A DNA stretch of 64,000 nucleotides from Loxodes magnus (Eukaryota; Ciliophora; Karyorelictea; Loxodida; Loxodidae): positions 1 through 64,000 of the forward strand of contig CAMPDV010001043.1 in the NCBI GenBank assembly GCA_946699065.1. Reading direction: 5' to 3'. The notes below the pieces were generated by a model. It had not been told where the DNA came from. It made no database searches and was given only the letters and a program-made list of their open reading frames with translations. This document shows positions 38,493 through 49,744 of the stretch, one piece after another; the first letter of the stretch is position 1, and each line of letters starts with the position of its first letter. The translations under genes were made by a program, and so were the position numbers.

Positions 38493-39370
38493 ATGGAAGG
38501 ATTCAAAAGAGGTTTCTATACCACCTCCAAAAAGTTGGAGAGGAAACTTGAATCCAATCTTGGATAGTCTTCTTACTCTTAACTCTAATTTTTTCTTAAT
38601 TCTAACAACCTGAAGAGGAACAGAAACAAGCTAAGAAGACAACACATGAGATAATTCCAACCTCAGAAGAGAAGCCCAGAAAGCAGATGAAGTCTGCTCT
38701 GCACCAGGAGGTCTCAAAGTTCAATCCTTCTGGCCAGATGAGCATGGAACAGCTCATCAAAGTGGTACTAAACCTCCAGGAAGAGGTTAGGAAACTGAGA
38801 AAGTACAATGAGAAACTGATGGAAAAACTCAACCTAGCGGAAGGAATAGAATCCAGACTTATGTCCTAAGAAAGAGAACTAAGTGCTTTCTGAAACATAT
38901 CTTAAGAACAGAGTAGCTAATCCTAAAATTAGCTTCAGAAACAATCTGATCTGAGTATTAGACTGGAAATACTAGAAAAGAAATTAGATGAACAAAGGGG
39001 AGATCCAATGATGATTGAAGAGACCAATAGGAAGACTAATGTTAAACTCCAAAAAGTAGTGAAGAAATGTTACTACTGCAATTCGACAGAACATTTATGA
39101 AGACGCTGCAAGGAATTCCAAAAATTTCAAGACGTAGTACTGGAATAAATAAAGAACCATACAAGCACAGTAGAGGAAGAAAAAACAAATGTAGTAGAGA
39201 AAATAAGAGAAAGATTATACTTAAATGAATAAGGATACATTTACAAGAGAAAATTTAATTAGAAATAAGGCTAGATCCGGAAATGACAAGAGTAATGGGA
39301 GGAAAGAGGAGTAGAGACATCTAAAACTTGATTTTTAACACTGGAGCAATCTGGTGTCCAGCATGAAGAG
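38493..39370 (+). pseudogene. LINE ORF1: coiled-coil and zinc-knuckle protein
   Basis: ATG at 38493 gives MEGFKRGFYTTSKK. After one frame change near 38590 a long coiled coil follows (LQEEVRKLRKYNEKLMEKL near 38780), then GDPMMIEE near 39005 and a zinc knuckle near 39070: KCYYCNSTEHL-W-RRC, which is Cx2Cx4Hx4C with all four ligands present and a TGA at the Trp. The relic at 55.7 kb is homologous over the whole length, including a TGA at the same place in F-W-NISQ. This layout fits a nucleic-acid-binding ORF1/Gag-like protein. Further TGA codons after IRK and SKT near 39290-39330 would also be Trp. It is the best-preserved ORF1 of this family in the window. Confidence 0.7.
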
Positions 39371-39509
39371 GTGAAAATCCTCGAAAATTGCTAAACTTAA
39401 TTTATCCTATTATTATAATTTTTGCTAAAATCTTCAAACTCAACATTACTTTACGAACCATTAATTTCTTTTGCAAATTTTAATTAAATAATTAATCACT
39501 TTCTCTTTC

Positions 39510-39700
39510 AAGCCACTAGAATTTCCTTCCCAGCTCCACGAATCAAGATGCTCCTTAATTCACATGACGTGGATATTTTATTCCTTACAGGAATTGAATT
39601 TAAACAAGGACATTCTCAGTGACAGGATAGAAACTCGACCTTATCTAGCAAACTAGAAGATTATATCGAACGATCAACCTCAACTCCAGCTTTTAACTTA
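39510..39700 (+). pseudogene. LINE ORF2 endonuclease N-terminus, remnant
   Basis: The plus strand reads RIKMLLNSHDVDILFLTGIEF near 39540-39602. This matches the second strand and helix of EEP endonucleases (usually DIDILxLxET), with the catalytic Glu apparently retained in IEF. The homology fades after about 39700. It lies directly downstream of ORF1, as expected for ORF2. Confidence 0.5.
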
Positions 39701-40259
39701 CTATAAGCTAATTTAAAATATTTGAACATATGTAAAGTTCTTAGCTATTTTTAAATTAGGGACTGGCTAATATAAACTTACTATATAAGAAGCTCTATAT
39801 TGCATGATCAGATACTATTATTTTTTAAATGCTCAATTAAAGTATCTATATTTATAGATCTAAATATTCCATAGAATGCTAGCATACAAAAAGTTTGAAC
39901 TGTTGAAAATAAAAAAAAGTGAAAAATAAGAGTAGAATTTTAAAGTAAAAATAATAATTAAAAATTAAATTAAATAAAATAGGTACTTTATAAATAAGAT
40001 ATACTACTTAAAAATATTATCTATCTTATTTAAGAAGCTTTAGCTAATTTAGTTTATTAAGTTTAATATTAATAGTTTAATATGAGTCAATTAATCATTT
40101 TGCTAACTTAATATTTGTATTAAAATTTATACTAAAAGAAATCAACTTTTATATATATTTACATTTATTATTTTTATAATAAATATTTTATATTGAAATA
40201 ATTAATAAAAAATAAGATAATTTTAAATATATTTTAATAATATAAATAAATAATTTAAA

Positions 40260-40860
40260 TATTATATTCTTAATTGTAATTCAAAAATGTAGAAAAATTC
40301 CCAATTATAACCTACTTTTTATTGAACAAAGAGAAAATGCAACCATCAAAATTAATATTCAGACTGAGAACCTAACTACTTTTTTTTAGAAGTGATCTTC
40401 AAGAAAGACATATTCCTTAAGAATATGATTAATGCTTATGTCAAGAAAAAGAGACATTCTAACACATATTCAAATGTAAATACTACCAAACAAGTATAGA
40501 TAATATTAAAACCTAAATAGATAAAATCATTAAAAGAAAAAATAAAGCGTAAAATAATATAAACTAAGAAAATCTTTATGAAAATATAGAACAAGAGCTC
40601 TTAGAATATAATTAAAACATAACAAATTAAATATTTTGCAAAAAAGACTATATGACTCAAATTGATAGAATAATAAAATCTACATGAAGCAGAATAAAAT
40701 AAACATTAAAACAAATATATTCTTTCTAAAACTTAATGAAAATAAGACAAGTAAATCTAATCTTAATGAGACAAGAAGAAATACTACAACATTTTCAAGA
40801 GTACTTAAAAGTAGAAGTGTATTGAGTATAGACTTAAAACTTCAAAGCTATTAAGCAAAC
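40260..40860 (+). pseudogene. LINE ORF2 C-terminal end
   Basis: The plus strand reads LIFRLRTQLLFFRSDLQERH near 40345, followed by CLCQEKETFQHIFKC near 40440, a C-x-C-x7-H-x3-C motif. It lines up residue by residue with KLRTQTYNFRKDLQDRH and CMCGEYETFEHIFKC of the element at 14.4 kb, so both belong to one LINE clade. The rest is a Gln/Asn/Lys-rich tail ending near a short TTTAA tandem repeat. No polymerase motif remains. Confidence 0.7.
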
Positions 40861-40899
40861 TTTATTATTTTTAATTTAATTTAATTTAATTATATTCTT

Positions 40900-42580
40900 A
40901 ATTAAATTATATATATCATACTGTTATTTTTATTTTTATACTATCTGATTTTATTAACTTATTATTTATTTTATTTACCTAAATTATATGCAAAATGTAA
41001 GCTACTCAAAAATGTTAAATTTGCTTATATTACAACAATTAAACTAACATTTTTACAATTGTTTTACCTTAATCCTATATTTATTGTAGTTTTGTGTTGG
41101 ATTACTCAATACTATTTGTAAGATTTGATGTTATATCCTATTTATTGAGTGTTCTATATAAATTTTAAAGATTTTCTAAAGCTAAAGATTATATATATTA
41201 AAATAAAAATATGCTAATATTATAAAAGTAAATAATTCTTAGAAAAATAAAGTTAAAAGTTTAAATGAAAGCAAATATTAAATGAGTAAAAATAAAAATG
41301 TATTAATAAGATAAAAATAACATTATTAATAAAAATTTAGATAAAATGTGTAAAGGACTAAAATTATTAGATTTAACACTAATAAAGTTTAATTAATAAT
41401 ACACCAATAAAAGGAGAATAACATTATATATTCATAAATTAAACTGATAGTTTGCTAAATTATCAAAGAATTATCAATATATAATTGATTTGATAGTAAA
41501 AAATAGTAAGAACTAAATATAAACTTTAAAATTAAAAAATGAGACATAGAAAATAAAATATAATAATATTTTGATTGATTTTACTTCATAATTGATTAAG
41601 ACTATTTTTAAATACTTTTAATTTATTAAATAATCTCTTAGTTATGTTTAGTTTAATAATTTATTTTATTTAATAGATATTAAAATAATTTTAATTAATA
41701 TATTGTTTTCAATATAAAGTCAATTATTATTTTATAAAATTAAAAAAATGGTAAATAAAAATAAATTTTATTTTTAAAAGAAAGCAAAATTTCTTTCTTT
41801 TTATTAAAATTAGAAAAATTATTAAAGTAACTTTCTTTTTTCATTCCATAAAAAAATCTACTTCTTAAGAATATTTTTTTCTAAATTTTTGATTTCTTGT
41901 AATCAATCAAATCTTAAATAGGTATTTACAATTCTTTTTATTTTTAGTAAAATATTTAAAGTAAAAAGTCTAACTTCATTATTTACGTAAAAAAATAATG
42001 TTCTACATTATAAAAATCCTTTATTAAAGGTTAATTATAAAGTGAGATAGAGTTTCGATTATAAACTAATTAATTAATTTACTAAAAGAATTTAAACTAG
42101 AATAAAAATAAAATACTTACTATAAATAATTTAAAACATAAAAATATTCTTAACCTGTAGAATATTTAATTATATAGTTAATAATTTTACTAAATTATTA
42201 TACCTTAATCAACTATTAATTTATGGTTTATAATTTTATTTACAATTTTAAAAAAAATAATTTACAAATAATTACATTATAAGCAAGTAATTAGAAAATA
42301 AAACGATACGAAATAAATTATTTGCAAATATTTATCATTAAAAGAATAAAAATGTTACCAATTATATACTTTATTAAAAATAAACAAAAAATTTAGTTTA
42401 AAAGTTAGATAATTTTATTAATTAAATTATATAATTAGATTTTCCTCCAGAAAGAGGTTAATGAAAAAATTATAGTAAAAAGCAATATATATATCTTTTA
42501 GATTATATCAAGACAGTTTTAAAATAGTATTTAAAAACTAGATTAACTATTAATCATTAAAATAATTATTTGTCCTTCCA
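40900..42580. other. A+T-rich spacer
   Basis: No gene seen. Near 42436-42462 a short block (CCAGAAAGAGG) resembles CTCAGAAAGAGG at 56940, so part of this spacer may belong to repeat R2. Confidence 0.4.
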
Positions 42581-42589
42581 TTCGATTGA

Positions 42590-43570
42590 AGTTTTAAATG
42601 TATGAACTCTACGTTCCTGTATGTTCTATTATTATATTTCATTTTCCTTAACTTCCCCTCTATTTATTTTCAGAGTTAAACATTTTTTTCTTTATAATTT
42701 TCCCATTTTTTGATGGTAAGAATTCCGTCACTCTTTACTTCAGTTTCTATCAGCATATATTTCTCCAGATATTCATTTTTATTTATTTATAGTATGTGAA
42801 TGTTTCCAACGCAAATGCTAAGTGCTCTTGTAAATATAGCGTCCTTTTCTTGCTCTAGGAAATGTTTTTTCTTGTTTTTCTATTTCTATGGGAGTTCCTT
42901 ATAAAGGCTTCTGCAAACTTCATTCTAATAATTTTAGTTTTGAATCTAATTATACTCAATTTTTTTTACTCTCTCATTAATCAAATATCATTCTCTAACT
43001 CTGTTATTCAATCATAAAATCCTATTTTAGCTCTTCGGTCCATCATATAGACTTCATAATCATTTGCATGTTTAGAGGTTCTGACCTATTTCAAATATTT
43101 TTTCCTTCTATGAGTTTAATTCCCCTTCAAATTTTTTTTTAAGATATTAACTGTATCAACTATTATGAATCCATTCGTATAATTTCAATACTATCTAAAT
43201 AAAATTACAGGGCCTATAATTAATTATCATACTTTGCCTTCTTCGTTCATTTTTATATATTACTTCCAGAGATTCAGTTTAATGGTCTCTTTTTTCCGTT
43301 TTTATTGGAGGCGTTGAGAGTTGTGTTAACTTTTCTGTTCGGAATTTTTTCTTCAACGTCTATTTGTATGTTGATGGAAGAAAGCTGTTTTTATTTTTTA
43401 TTATTAAAGATGTTATTTCTTAATTTTTAAGTTTCTTTTCTGCTGGACTATTGTTGGTCTTAAGAAAAATGGACTAGTTGAAGTTGAAACATGATAAGAG
43501 AACATACTTCTGGTTTTCTCTCCTAATCCGAGGAAGTAATAAAAAACTTTTCTGATTATAGCCATTTTAG
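42590..43570 (-). pseudogene. LINE ORF1 relic, decayed zinc knuckle
   Basis: On the minus strand the segment LDSKLKLLEWSLQKPLQGTPIEIEK (near 42880-42960, conserved positions only) aligns with LSIRLEILEKKLDEQRGDPMMIEE of the ORF1 at 38.9 kb. About 15 residues further GRYIYKSTQHLRWKH corresponds to KCYYCNSTEHLWRRC: the His is kept but three Cys are replaced by Arg, Tyr and His. The N-terminal part starts near ATG 43569 and is only weakly alignable. Several frame changes are needed. It is a relic of the same ORF1 family, opposite in orientation to the copy at 38.5 kb. Confidence 0.5.
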
Positions 43571-43899
43571 TTTATAGACTAAATTAATCTTAATATTTAA
43601 TTAAGCTAAACATGCTATAACAATTAATAAAAAGGACTTATTGATCTAATTACAGAGTTAATATTTTAATATTTGTCCATAAAAGTAAAAGAACTATATT
43701 GATAGAAAATGTTTATGAAAGCGTATAAAGATAAAGTAGATGAAATAAATAATAAATAGTTTAGAATTATATAAAATAAGCTATATAAACTAACTTAGTA
43801 AAATAGGATTAATTTGTAAATGAAATTAGAAGTATTATCTACTATTGATAAAGAGTATTATTATTATTATTAATGATTAAAACAAAAAATAAAAAAGGA

Positions 43900-44510
43900 G
43901 AAATAGCTTAGTCAATGGGATCTTAGCATATGCTAATTTGGTAAATAATAATTGAAAAAGTGAATAAAAAATGATAATAATAATAATATTTTTAATAAAT
44001 ATAAAATTGAAAATATCTATTTAGTGTTTTATATAATTAAGTATTACTTAAAAATTCTATAATAATAAAAAATATGAAGTTGACTTATTTTTAATGATAG
44101 TTAATAAATTAAATATGAATAATTAGATTTTTTGAATTAAAAAATGTTGTAAATAATTTATAAATCTGATGATAACTATTTGATTATTATATTTGTCTAG
44201 TCTGATAAAATATTAAAATAAATGAATAACAATTAAATATTTTAATCGAATGTACATAAAATAATTTTGCTCTATCTATTTTATGACTAACTATGTAATA
44301 GTAAAATGTATTGTAATATTTAGCATTATTGAAAAGCTTAATGTATAAAAATAGTAAATTTGAAAGAGTATAAATTTCCTATATGATGTATATTAAACTA
44401 AAATAAAATTTCTTATATAAATTATTTAATAATATTTTATATATATTAATTATAAGTTGAAAATTCTAGCAAAAAAGGAAGCAAGCAAATATATCATGTA
44501 ACCATTTTAA
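43900..44510 (+). repeat. interspersed A+T-rich repeat R2, copy 1
   Basis: It shares ordered blocks with 56700-57210: ATAAAATTTCTTATATAAATTAT near 44405 and near 57085, then a TAAGTTGAA block and GCAAGCAAATATATC against CACAAGCAAATATATC. It has no coding content. Limits are approximate, and the upstream part is only weakly similar. Confidence 0.45.
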
Positions 44511-45180
44511 GTAAAATAATTGTTTAAATTAGTAATAAAGTTATTATAAATGAATATGTATTCAGATATTTTAATATATAATAGCTATTTTAATATCTAT
44601 CTATATTTAAAGATGCTTAATATTTAGCTCTTTAATTCTAAAAGGTTAGTATTATTATATAAGCTTGTATGGAATTATCATTTTAATCTACTTAAATAAT
44701 TAAATAATTTTAGATAAATAAAATTATTTATTTACATTTGCTATAAAATTAGAGCCTATTATTTTATTTTTACTAGTAGATATCTTCGTAGCTAGTTTTT
44801 ACCCTAAAGTTATAAATTATGTATAATAATTTTATTGAGATATAAATGTTAATAAGAGATTTTTCCATGAGAATCTTAAAGATAAATTAAACTTAACTTC
44901 TAAATATAGCTATTAATAATAAGAATTCTAATTTTATCAAATTATAAGACAGATAATAATTCAAATTATTTACTTAAATAGTTCAATATTTATAAAAATT
45001 ATCAAGTAACCATAAATACATTTATACTATTTCACTACTAAATATCAACTAACTAGATCAAACTCTTCAAACATTACATATATATATTATACATTATTTA
45101 TTTAACTATCAATTAAATTTATTATTTTAATATTTAATACTTATATATAAATAATATTATCATTGTTTAAGTTATATAAG

Positions 45181-46700
45181 TCAACCAATTCTTTTTAATG
45201 CTATATAGCTCAAATTTACTAAGTCGATCTTTAATACTGAAGCTCTATCTTATTCATAAGCAAAAACATATCCAAACTTCTCTCTTACTTTCATATCTGT
45301 TTAAGTACCAACATTTTTAAAAATTTATCTTTATTCTCATTATTATTTGTTTCTTTTATATATTCTTCTTGAATATTCTAATGTTTAAATATTTGTAATA
45401 CCTCCAATTATCACTAAAGGTTCTAAGCACACTATAGGTAAAATAACAGCTTCAGGAAGATTCAAATCACATTTACTCCATCTATCATTCTATATATTAT
45501 ACTTTCATATGTCTTTCAAAGTTTATTTTTTCTAATTTAATCCTCCAAAAGAATAAATATTTTATTCATCTTTATCTACTATTAATATTTAGTTAGCTAT
45601 TTAAAAAGGAAATTAAGAACAGTTCTATCATTTATTTTCATTTCCTATTTTTAACTTTTCTACTGATTATAAGAAATATCCCTGTCTTATAGCACCTCCA
45701 ACTACATAAATGTGTTCTTAAGCTGCTGCTATTCCAAATCCAAATCTTTCTTCATTTAGATTACTAAGTCTTTTATTATTACCTTCATAATCAATTTATC
45801 AAGATTCTTTTATTCCTTAAAGTTAATTTTAAGATGATCCTCCAATTAAATATAACTTATTTTAATATTCTATACTTCTACTTACTTTTGGAATTATATT
45901 TTAAATTTTTACTTGCTGTAGCTATTCTTTTTCAATATTAAATAATCATAAATTTTTAGTTTAAAACTAAAAATAGTGAATATACATAGAATCTTTTAAC
46001 TTTTATTATATTTATTTTACTTAGTTTATATTTAACTAAACCATCTTTTATTCTTATAGATTTATATTTTCTTATAGTTTCTTTCTTATTAGTGAGATGT
46101 AATTTTGATTCATTAAATTTCTAAGTAAAAGTATAAAATTTTATTTTTAAGTTTATAAGATTTTAATGTTTTAATTTTATTACTTTTATATCATTTATTT
46201 TTAGTCTAAATTTTATATTTCAAAAATACTTTTTAAATTTAATTTAGAAATTATATTTCTATCTCTTATTCAATTCTATAAGATATTTATTTTCTAATCT
46301 AAATAAAAAACACTTTAAGATTATATTTCTTTATTCCTAAGATTACTTTATACTATTAAGTTAATAAGTAACTTACTAATATTTTATTATTTCTTTGTAA
46401 TAGTAAAAGCTTTTTCTATTATTTACCTCTATATATCTTTTAACTTCTATTTAGTATTCTAACCTTTTTAGATTTATTATTCTTTCTCTTATATCTTTAT
46501 TATTATATCTGTATAGGTAAATCTTCAAACTTAAAATGATATACCTTCTAGCAAATAGGACAAGACATTAAGCCTTATAATCAGTACTGAGTATTTAAGC
46601 ATAAGCCACAGTAAATATGTCCACAAGGTAAGACAGTTGGAAGAGCGTTAGTTAAGTTATAATCTTGCGAGCAGATTAAGCATTTTGGTAAGGCTTACAT
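45181..46700 (-). pseudogene. RING / coiled-coil / kelch protein, copy 2, one frameshift
   Basis: The best-preserved member. ATG at 46698-46700 starts a C3HC4 RING: Cys 7, 10, 26, His 28, Cys 31, 34, 47 and 50, with a TGA at residue 40 (NTQY-W). Near 46490, four bases (AAGA in copy 1) are missing, giving a frameshift; restoring the length gives 508 codons. A Gln/Asn/Lys-rich coiled coil leads to a kelch-type region with YLIGG, YVVGG, YSFGG and VIIGG strands. Four TGA codons (after KES, ENK, KDI and KQQ) all lie on kelch Trp positions. At the KQQ site copies 1 and 3 have TGG. The frame closes at TGA 45181-45183. By family knowledge the intact form would be a candidate E3 ubiquitin ligase with a kelch substrate-binding part. 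A SINE sits about 70 bases upstream of the ATG. Confidence 0.75.
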
Positions 46701-46770
46701 TTTATTATAATTATTATAAAAAGTGAGGTTAAATAGTAAATTTATAACAGTTAGTATCATAAAGTATGAT

Positions 46771-47265
46771 AAATAAATAAATAAATAAATTTGATTATAG
46801 AGAGCGTAGCACTCTCATTGGTGCGCAGCTCTTTAAAAAATGTTTCATACTGACAAGAATGTTTGTTAATGATAAAATTATCAGGTACTGATAAACCTTG
46901 TTCAATACTAGATAATTATTCAGTACTGATAAAAATGTTCAATGGTGACATAATTTCAGAATACTCGTAATATTTTCTACTTGCTGGAGGTCCAAGGACA
47001 TGACAGGATTGTGTCTCATTGCATCACCAAAGCAGAGGACGATATGTGTCAATTATGGGTACTTAAATTCCCCACCTCTGATGAAGCTCGCAATATTATT
47101 TCTTTTTCGTTCCAGAATTAAAAATTATAATAAGTCAGTGCCGAAGGTCAAACTAGCAGATGTCTCGAAGCCAAGCCAAAGCAGAGGAAGACATAAAGTC
47201 GATTATGGGTACTTAACTTCCCCAACCTCTGATGAAGATGACCTTGTTGCTCACCTTCGAACAAC
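46771..47265 (-). mobile_element. SINE-like element, copy C
   Basis: Full-length copy in minus orientation with the (TAAA)n tail at 46771-46793, the AGAGCGTAGCACTCT hairpin, the CAGTA-type short repeats, two CAGAGG units and the GTTGTTCGAAGG end at 47265. It sits in the 5' flank of RING-kelch copy 2. The flank of copy 1 matches up to AAAGTATGATAAATA and then diverges exactly where this tail begins, which marks the insertion point. The long open frame through it is the repeated unit read as protein and is unlikely to be a gene. Confidence 0.8.
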
Positions 47266-47769
47266 GAGCAAAGCAATTTAATAAAAATATATATTATATT
47301 TTATTTATTATATGAATATAATTAGGTAGATCTAAATAAGAGTGTAAGAGTATAATAGATATTTAGTAATAATATGATATAAATATATATTATTAAAGCT
47401 AATACTTATACCTTGTTCTTCAATTACTTGGTGAGTTTAATTAGAGGGTATTTTAGTTTAATTTAGAGTGAGTTTAAAAGGATCTTTGAATAATAATTTG
47501 GATTTGAAGTGGTTATAGGATATAAATAATAATTATAAATATAATTATGAAATCTATTTTAAGGTTTCTTATTTTGTTAAGATAATCTAAATAATACTTT
47601 GATTAATGCTATATATTTTTATATATTTATGCTATTTTTATTAAAAGGCTTTGAATAAGGATAAATTTGTTTTAATTATATTAAGTTATTTTAAAATCAT
47701 TTTTAATTGTTTCTCGCTCCAAGAAAATAAAGAAAAATTAATTAATTAATTAATTATAAACTAAATGTA

Positions 47770-48565
47770 AGAAAAGAGTTTAGCATTATCTGGGATCTCG
47801 ACCAGGTACTTGCAGCCATTTTCTTAAACAGGATGGAAACCACAACCTTCTTGATTAAGTGGTAGGTAATCACTGCTGATTCTCAGTCTATCCAGCAAAT
47901 ATTTTTCTCTTATAAATTCCATTTGATGTAATTCAAATTTTGCTTATTTAATTTCATGTTTTGTTTTGTTCTTTTTCGTTCAGTTTTTTTCAAGTTATGC
48001 ATTTCCTTAATAAATGAAATCTTGATTTGCAGCATCAACATTGTTTAAGTTCTTATCTTGATTAATTTTTTATAAATATCTTGTTTTCTATCTTTTCTAA
48101 TCTTTATTATATTCTGATCTTAAATTTCTAATTATGAGATTTCTTCTTTTTTTATTTAAGTTGGAGTTTTTTCTAATTCCATTATTTGATTATTGGGTAA
48201 ATTTGATTAAGATTATCTTCATAATTATTCTTCTGTTATTAATTGATTTTATATTAGTTATTTTCTTAAGATTGTTAATTCATTATCCTGAAAATCAATA
48301 TTACTCATAAGTTCTCTTATTTATATGCTTTGGTTATATATGGTTTCTTCGTATCTGGAAATTTATGTTTTCATTGCTCTACTTAATTTTAGAGTTTTTA
48401 ATATGGGTCATTTTTTTATTCTTCTAATTATTACATTCCAACCATCACTTTACCTTTGTAAGAAGAACTAGATTCTGATGTATTCATCTACTTTTATTTT
48501 CCTTCACCCTCCTTTCTTTTATCTTTTCTATTTTAGTTTTCAGAAAGGCGAATCGACTATTCCAT
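47770..48565 (-). pseudogene. unrecognised coiled-coil protein, broken
   Basis: The minus strand opens at ATG 48563-48565 with MEQSIRLSENQNRKDKRKEG and continues MNTSESSSSYKGKVMV. A frame change near 48310 leads to a coiled coil (ELMSNIDFQDNELTILRKQ). Another leads to a compact, higher-GC end: KYLLDRLRISSDYLPL, then GCGFHPVQENGCKYLVEIPD near 47785-47845. The last part looks like genuine globular protein, not spacer. No family was recognised and no clear stop is seen. Two TGA codons (EQ-W-KHK, EQL-W-RQS) may be Trp. Confidence 0.35.
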
Positions 48566-48989
48566 TTTACCACGCAATTTTCCATTTTTATAAAATAAAG
48601 AAAAATACATTAATATTATGGACAAATAGTGAATCTCTCTTAATATATTTATTTAAATAACCCATTTTAAATATCAATTTGAAGAATTAAAATAAGGCTA
48701 TGTAAGATTATTTTTAATATAAGGAATCAAAAATACTTTAATTTATTCACTAAGGGATTTTACTAAAGCACTAATATTTAATAGTAATATACTCCTACAA
48801 ATTAAAACTATTAAAACTAAATATATAATTTCACACCTTTTTAATTATTACTATATTAAAAGACTAAAAATCATTACAACATAGTTTACATTTAGTTTAA
48901 TTAAGAGTAAAATTACAGTCTAAGCTAGTTATATCTAATAATTAAATATATAAAATATATTATTATAATTATCATATTTTTATTTTAAA

Positions 48990-49310
48990 TAGTGGAGGAG
49001 CAAGGCTCCAACTAAGATTAACTTAAACTCAAGAACAATGAAAGTACTTAAGGAGTGACAAACTGGACAAGAATCTTGACAATAGCCAAGCAGGAAAGAG
49101 ACATTGAGTTACGGCTGATGAAAGACGATTATATCTCTTGGGGCATGACTCCAAACATTCCGAAGTAAAATACAGAATTTCATAAGGAATAAAGCACTGG
49201 ATTAAACTTCCAATAAGAGATTTTTTATTTTTTAAAATAAAATTTTAAAGAACTGCGTATTATCTAGAGTGCTACGTGTTCTAAAATCCAATTTATTTAT
49301 AAACAATTAT
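48990..49310 (+). mobile_element. retroelement 3' end with SINE-type tail
   Basis: The block ends with AAGAACTGCG, then the hairpin-like AGAGTGCTACGTGTTCT and AATTTATTTATAAA, clearly the 3' end of the SINE family but diverged. The body before it (from about 48993, GTGGAGGAGCAAGGCTCC) is unrelated to the SINE body and reads as a possible peptide (KQERDIELRLMKDDYISW). It is either another SINE subfamily or the 3' end of a LINE that supplies the tail. Confidence 0.5.
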
Positions 49311-49384
49311 TATTTTATAAATTTTTTAATATAATAACATACATATAAATTTAATAAATATTCTTTTTAATTCATTTATTTACA

Positions 49385-49650
49385 CTAAAACAGTTTTAGG
49401 AAACTTTTTTCCGATTGCTGACGCTCTCTTTTTAAGGAATAACGGGGATATCCTGTTGTGCTCCAGGCACAGCTGCTAGGGAGCTTCATAGCTATGAGCA
49501 GCCAGGCTTCAAGCCCCCACCAAGAACGGATAACCTCAAAGACAGTGTTCAGAAAATGACTCTGACCAGGGACTTTCTGATAGGAAAGAAACTTGTTCCT
49601 AGCCATAAAACCAGAAAGTGTAGTAAAGGGCAATATCAGCTCCCACCATC
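49385..49650. other. GC-rich island, possible coding fragment
   Basis: About 260 bases with near-balanced base composition inside a strongly A+T-rich background. The minus strand has an 82-residue frame without any TAA, TAG or TGA (with FEVIRSWWGLEAWLLIAM). The plus strand also reads sensibly (YEQPGFKPPPRTDNLKDSV). Neither was recognised. The composition resembles the ORF1 of the LINE at 38.6 kb, so a young mobile element or a recently acquired fragment are the main options. Confidence 0.4.
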
Positions 49651-49744
49651 TTTTTTATTATTTAAAAATTTGATTAACTTAAAATTGTTTGTATAAGGAT
49701 TAATTAATTAGGGATTTGAATTTTGAATAATTGATTTAGTAAAA

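Larger units (their letters stand above)
38493..40895 (+). mobile_element. LINE with internal deletion
   Basis: Three parts of one plus-strand LINE lie in the right order: ORF1 (38493-39370), the start of an ORF2 endonuclease (39510-39700) and the ORF2 C-terminal end (40260-40860). The last is followed by a (TTTAA)n tail near 40866-40890. The reverse transcriptase between them is missing, replaced by about 550 bases of A+T-rich sequence. The ORF1 part has a GC content far above the window average, which suggests recent arrival from a less A+T-biased state. Confidence 0.65.

Noticed and set aside
47000..47281. 93-codon frame through SINE copy C, with a counterpart in copy A
   Set aside because: The frame follows the repeated unit, is not kept intact in copy B and shows no protein-level conservation beyond the DNA similarity.
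47780..47910. tRNA-like segment (AAGGTTGTGG followed by TTTCCATCC) on the minus strand
   Set aside because: The B-box-like part is imperfect, no cloverleaf with acceptor and D arm could be drawn, and the same bases read as a coherent protein end (GCGFHPVQENGC).
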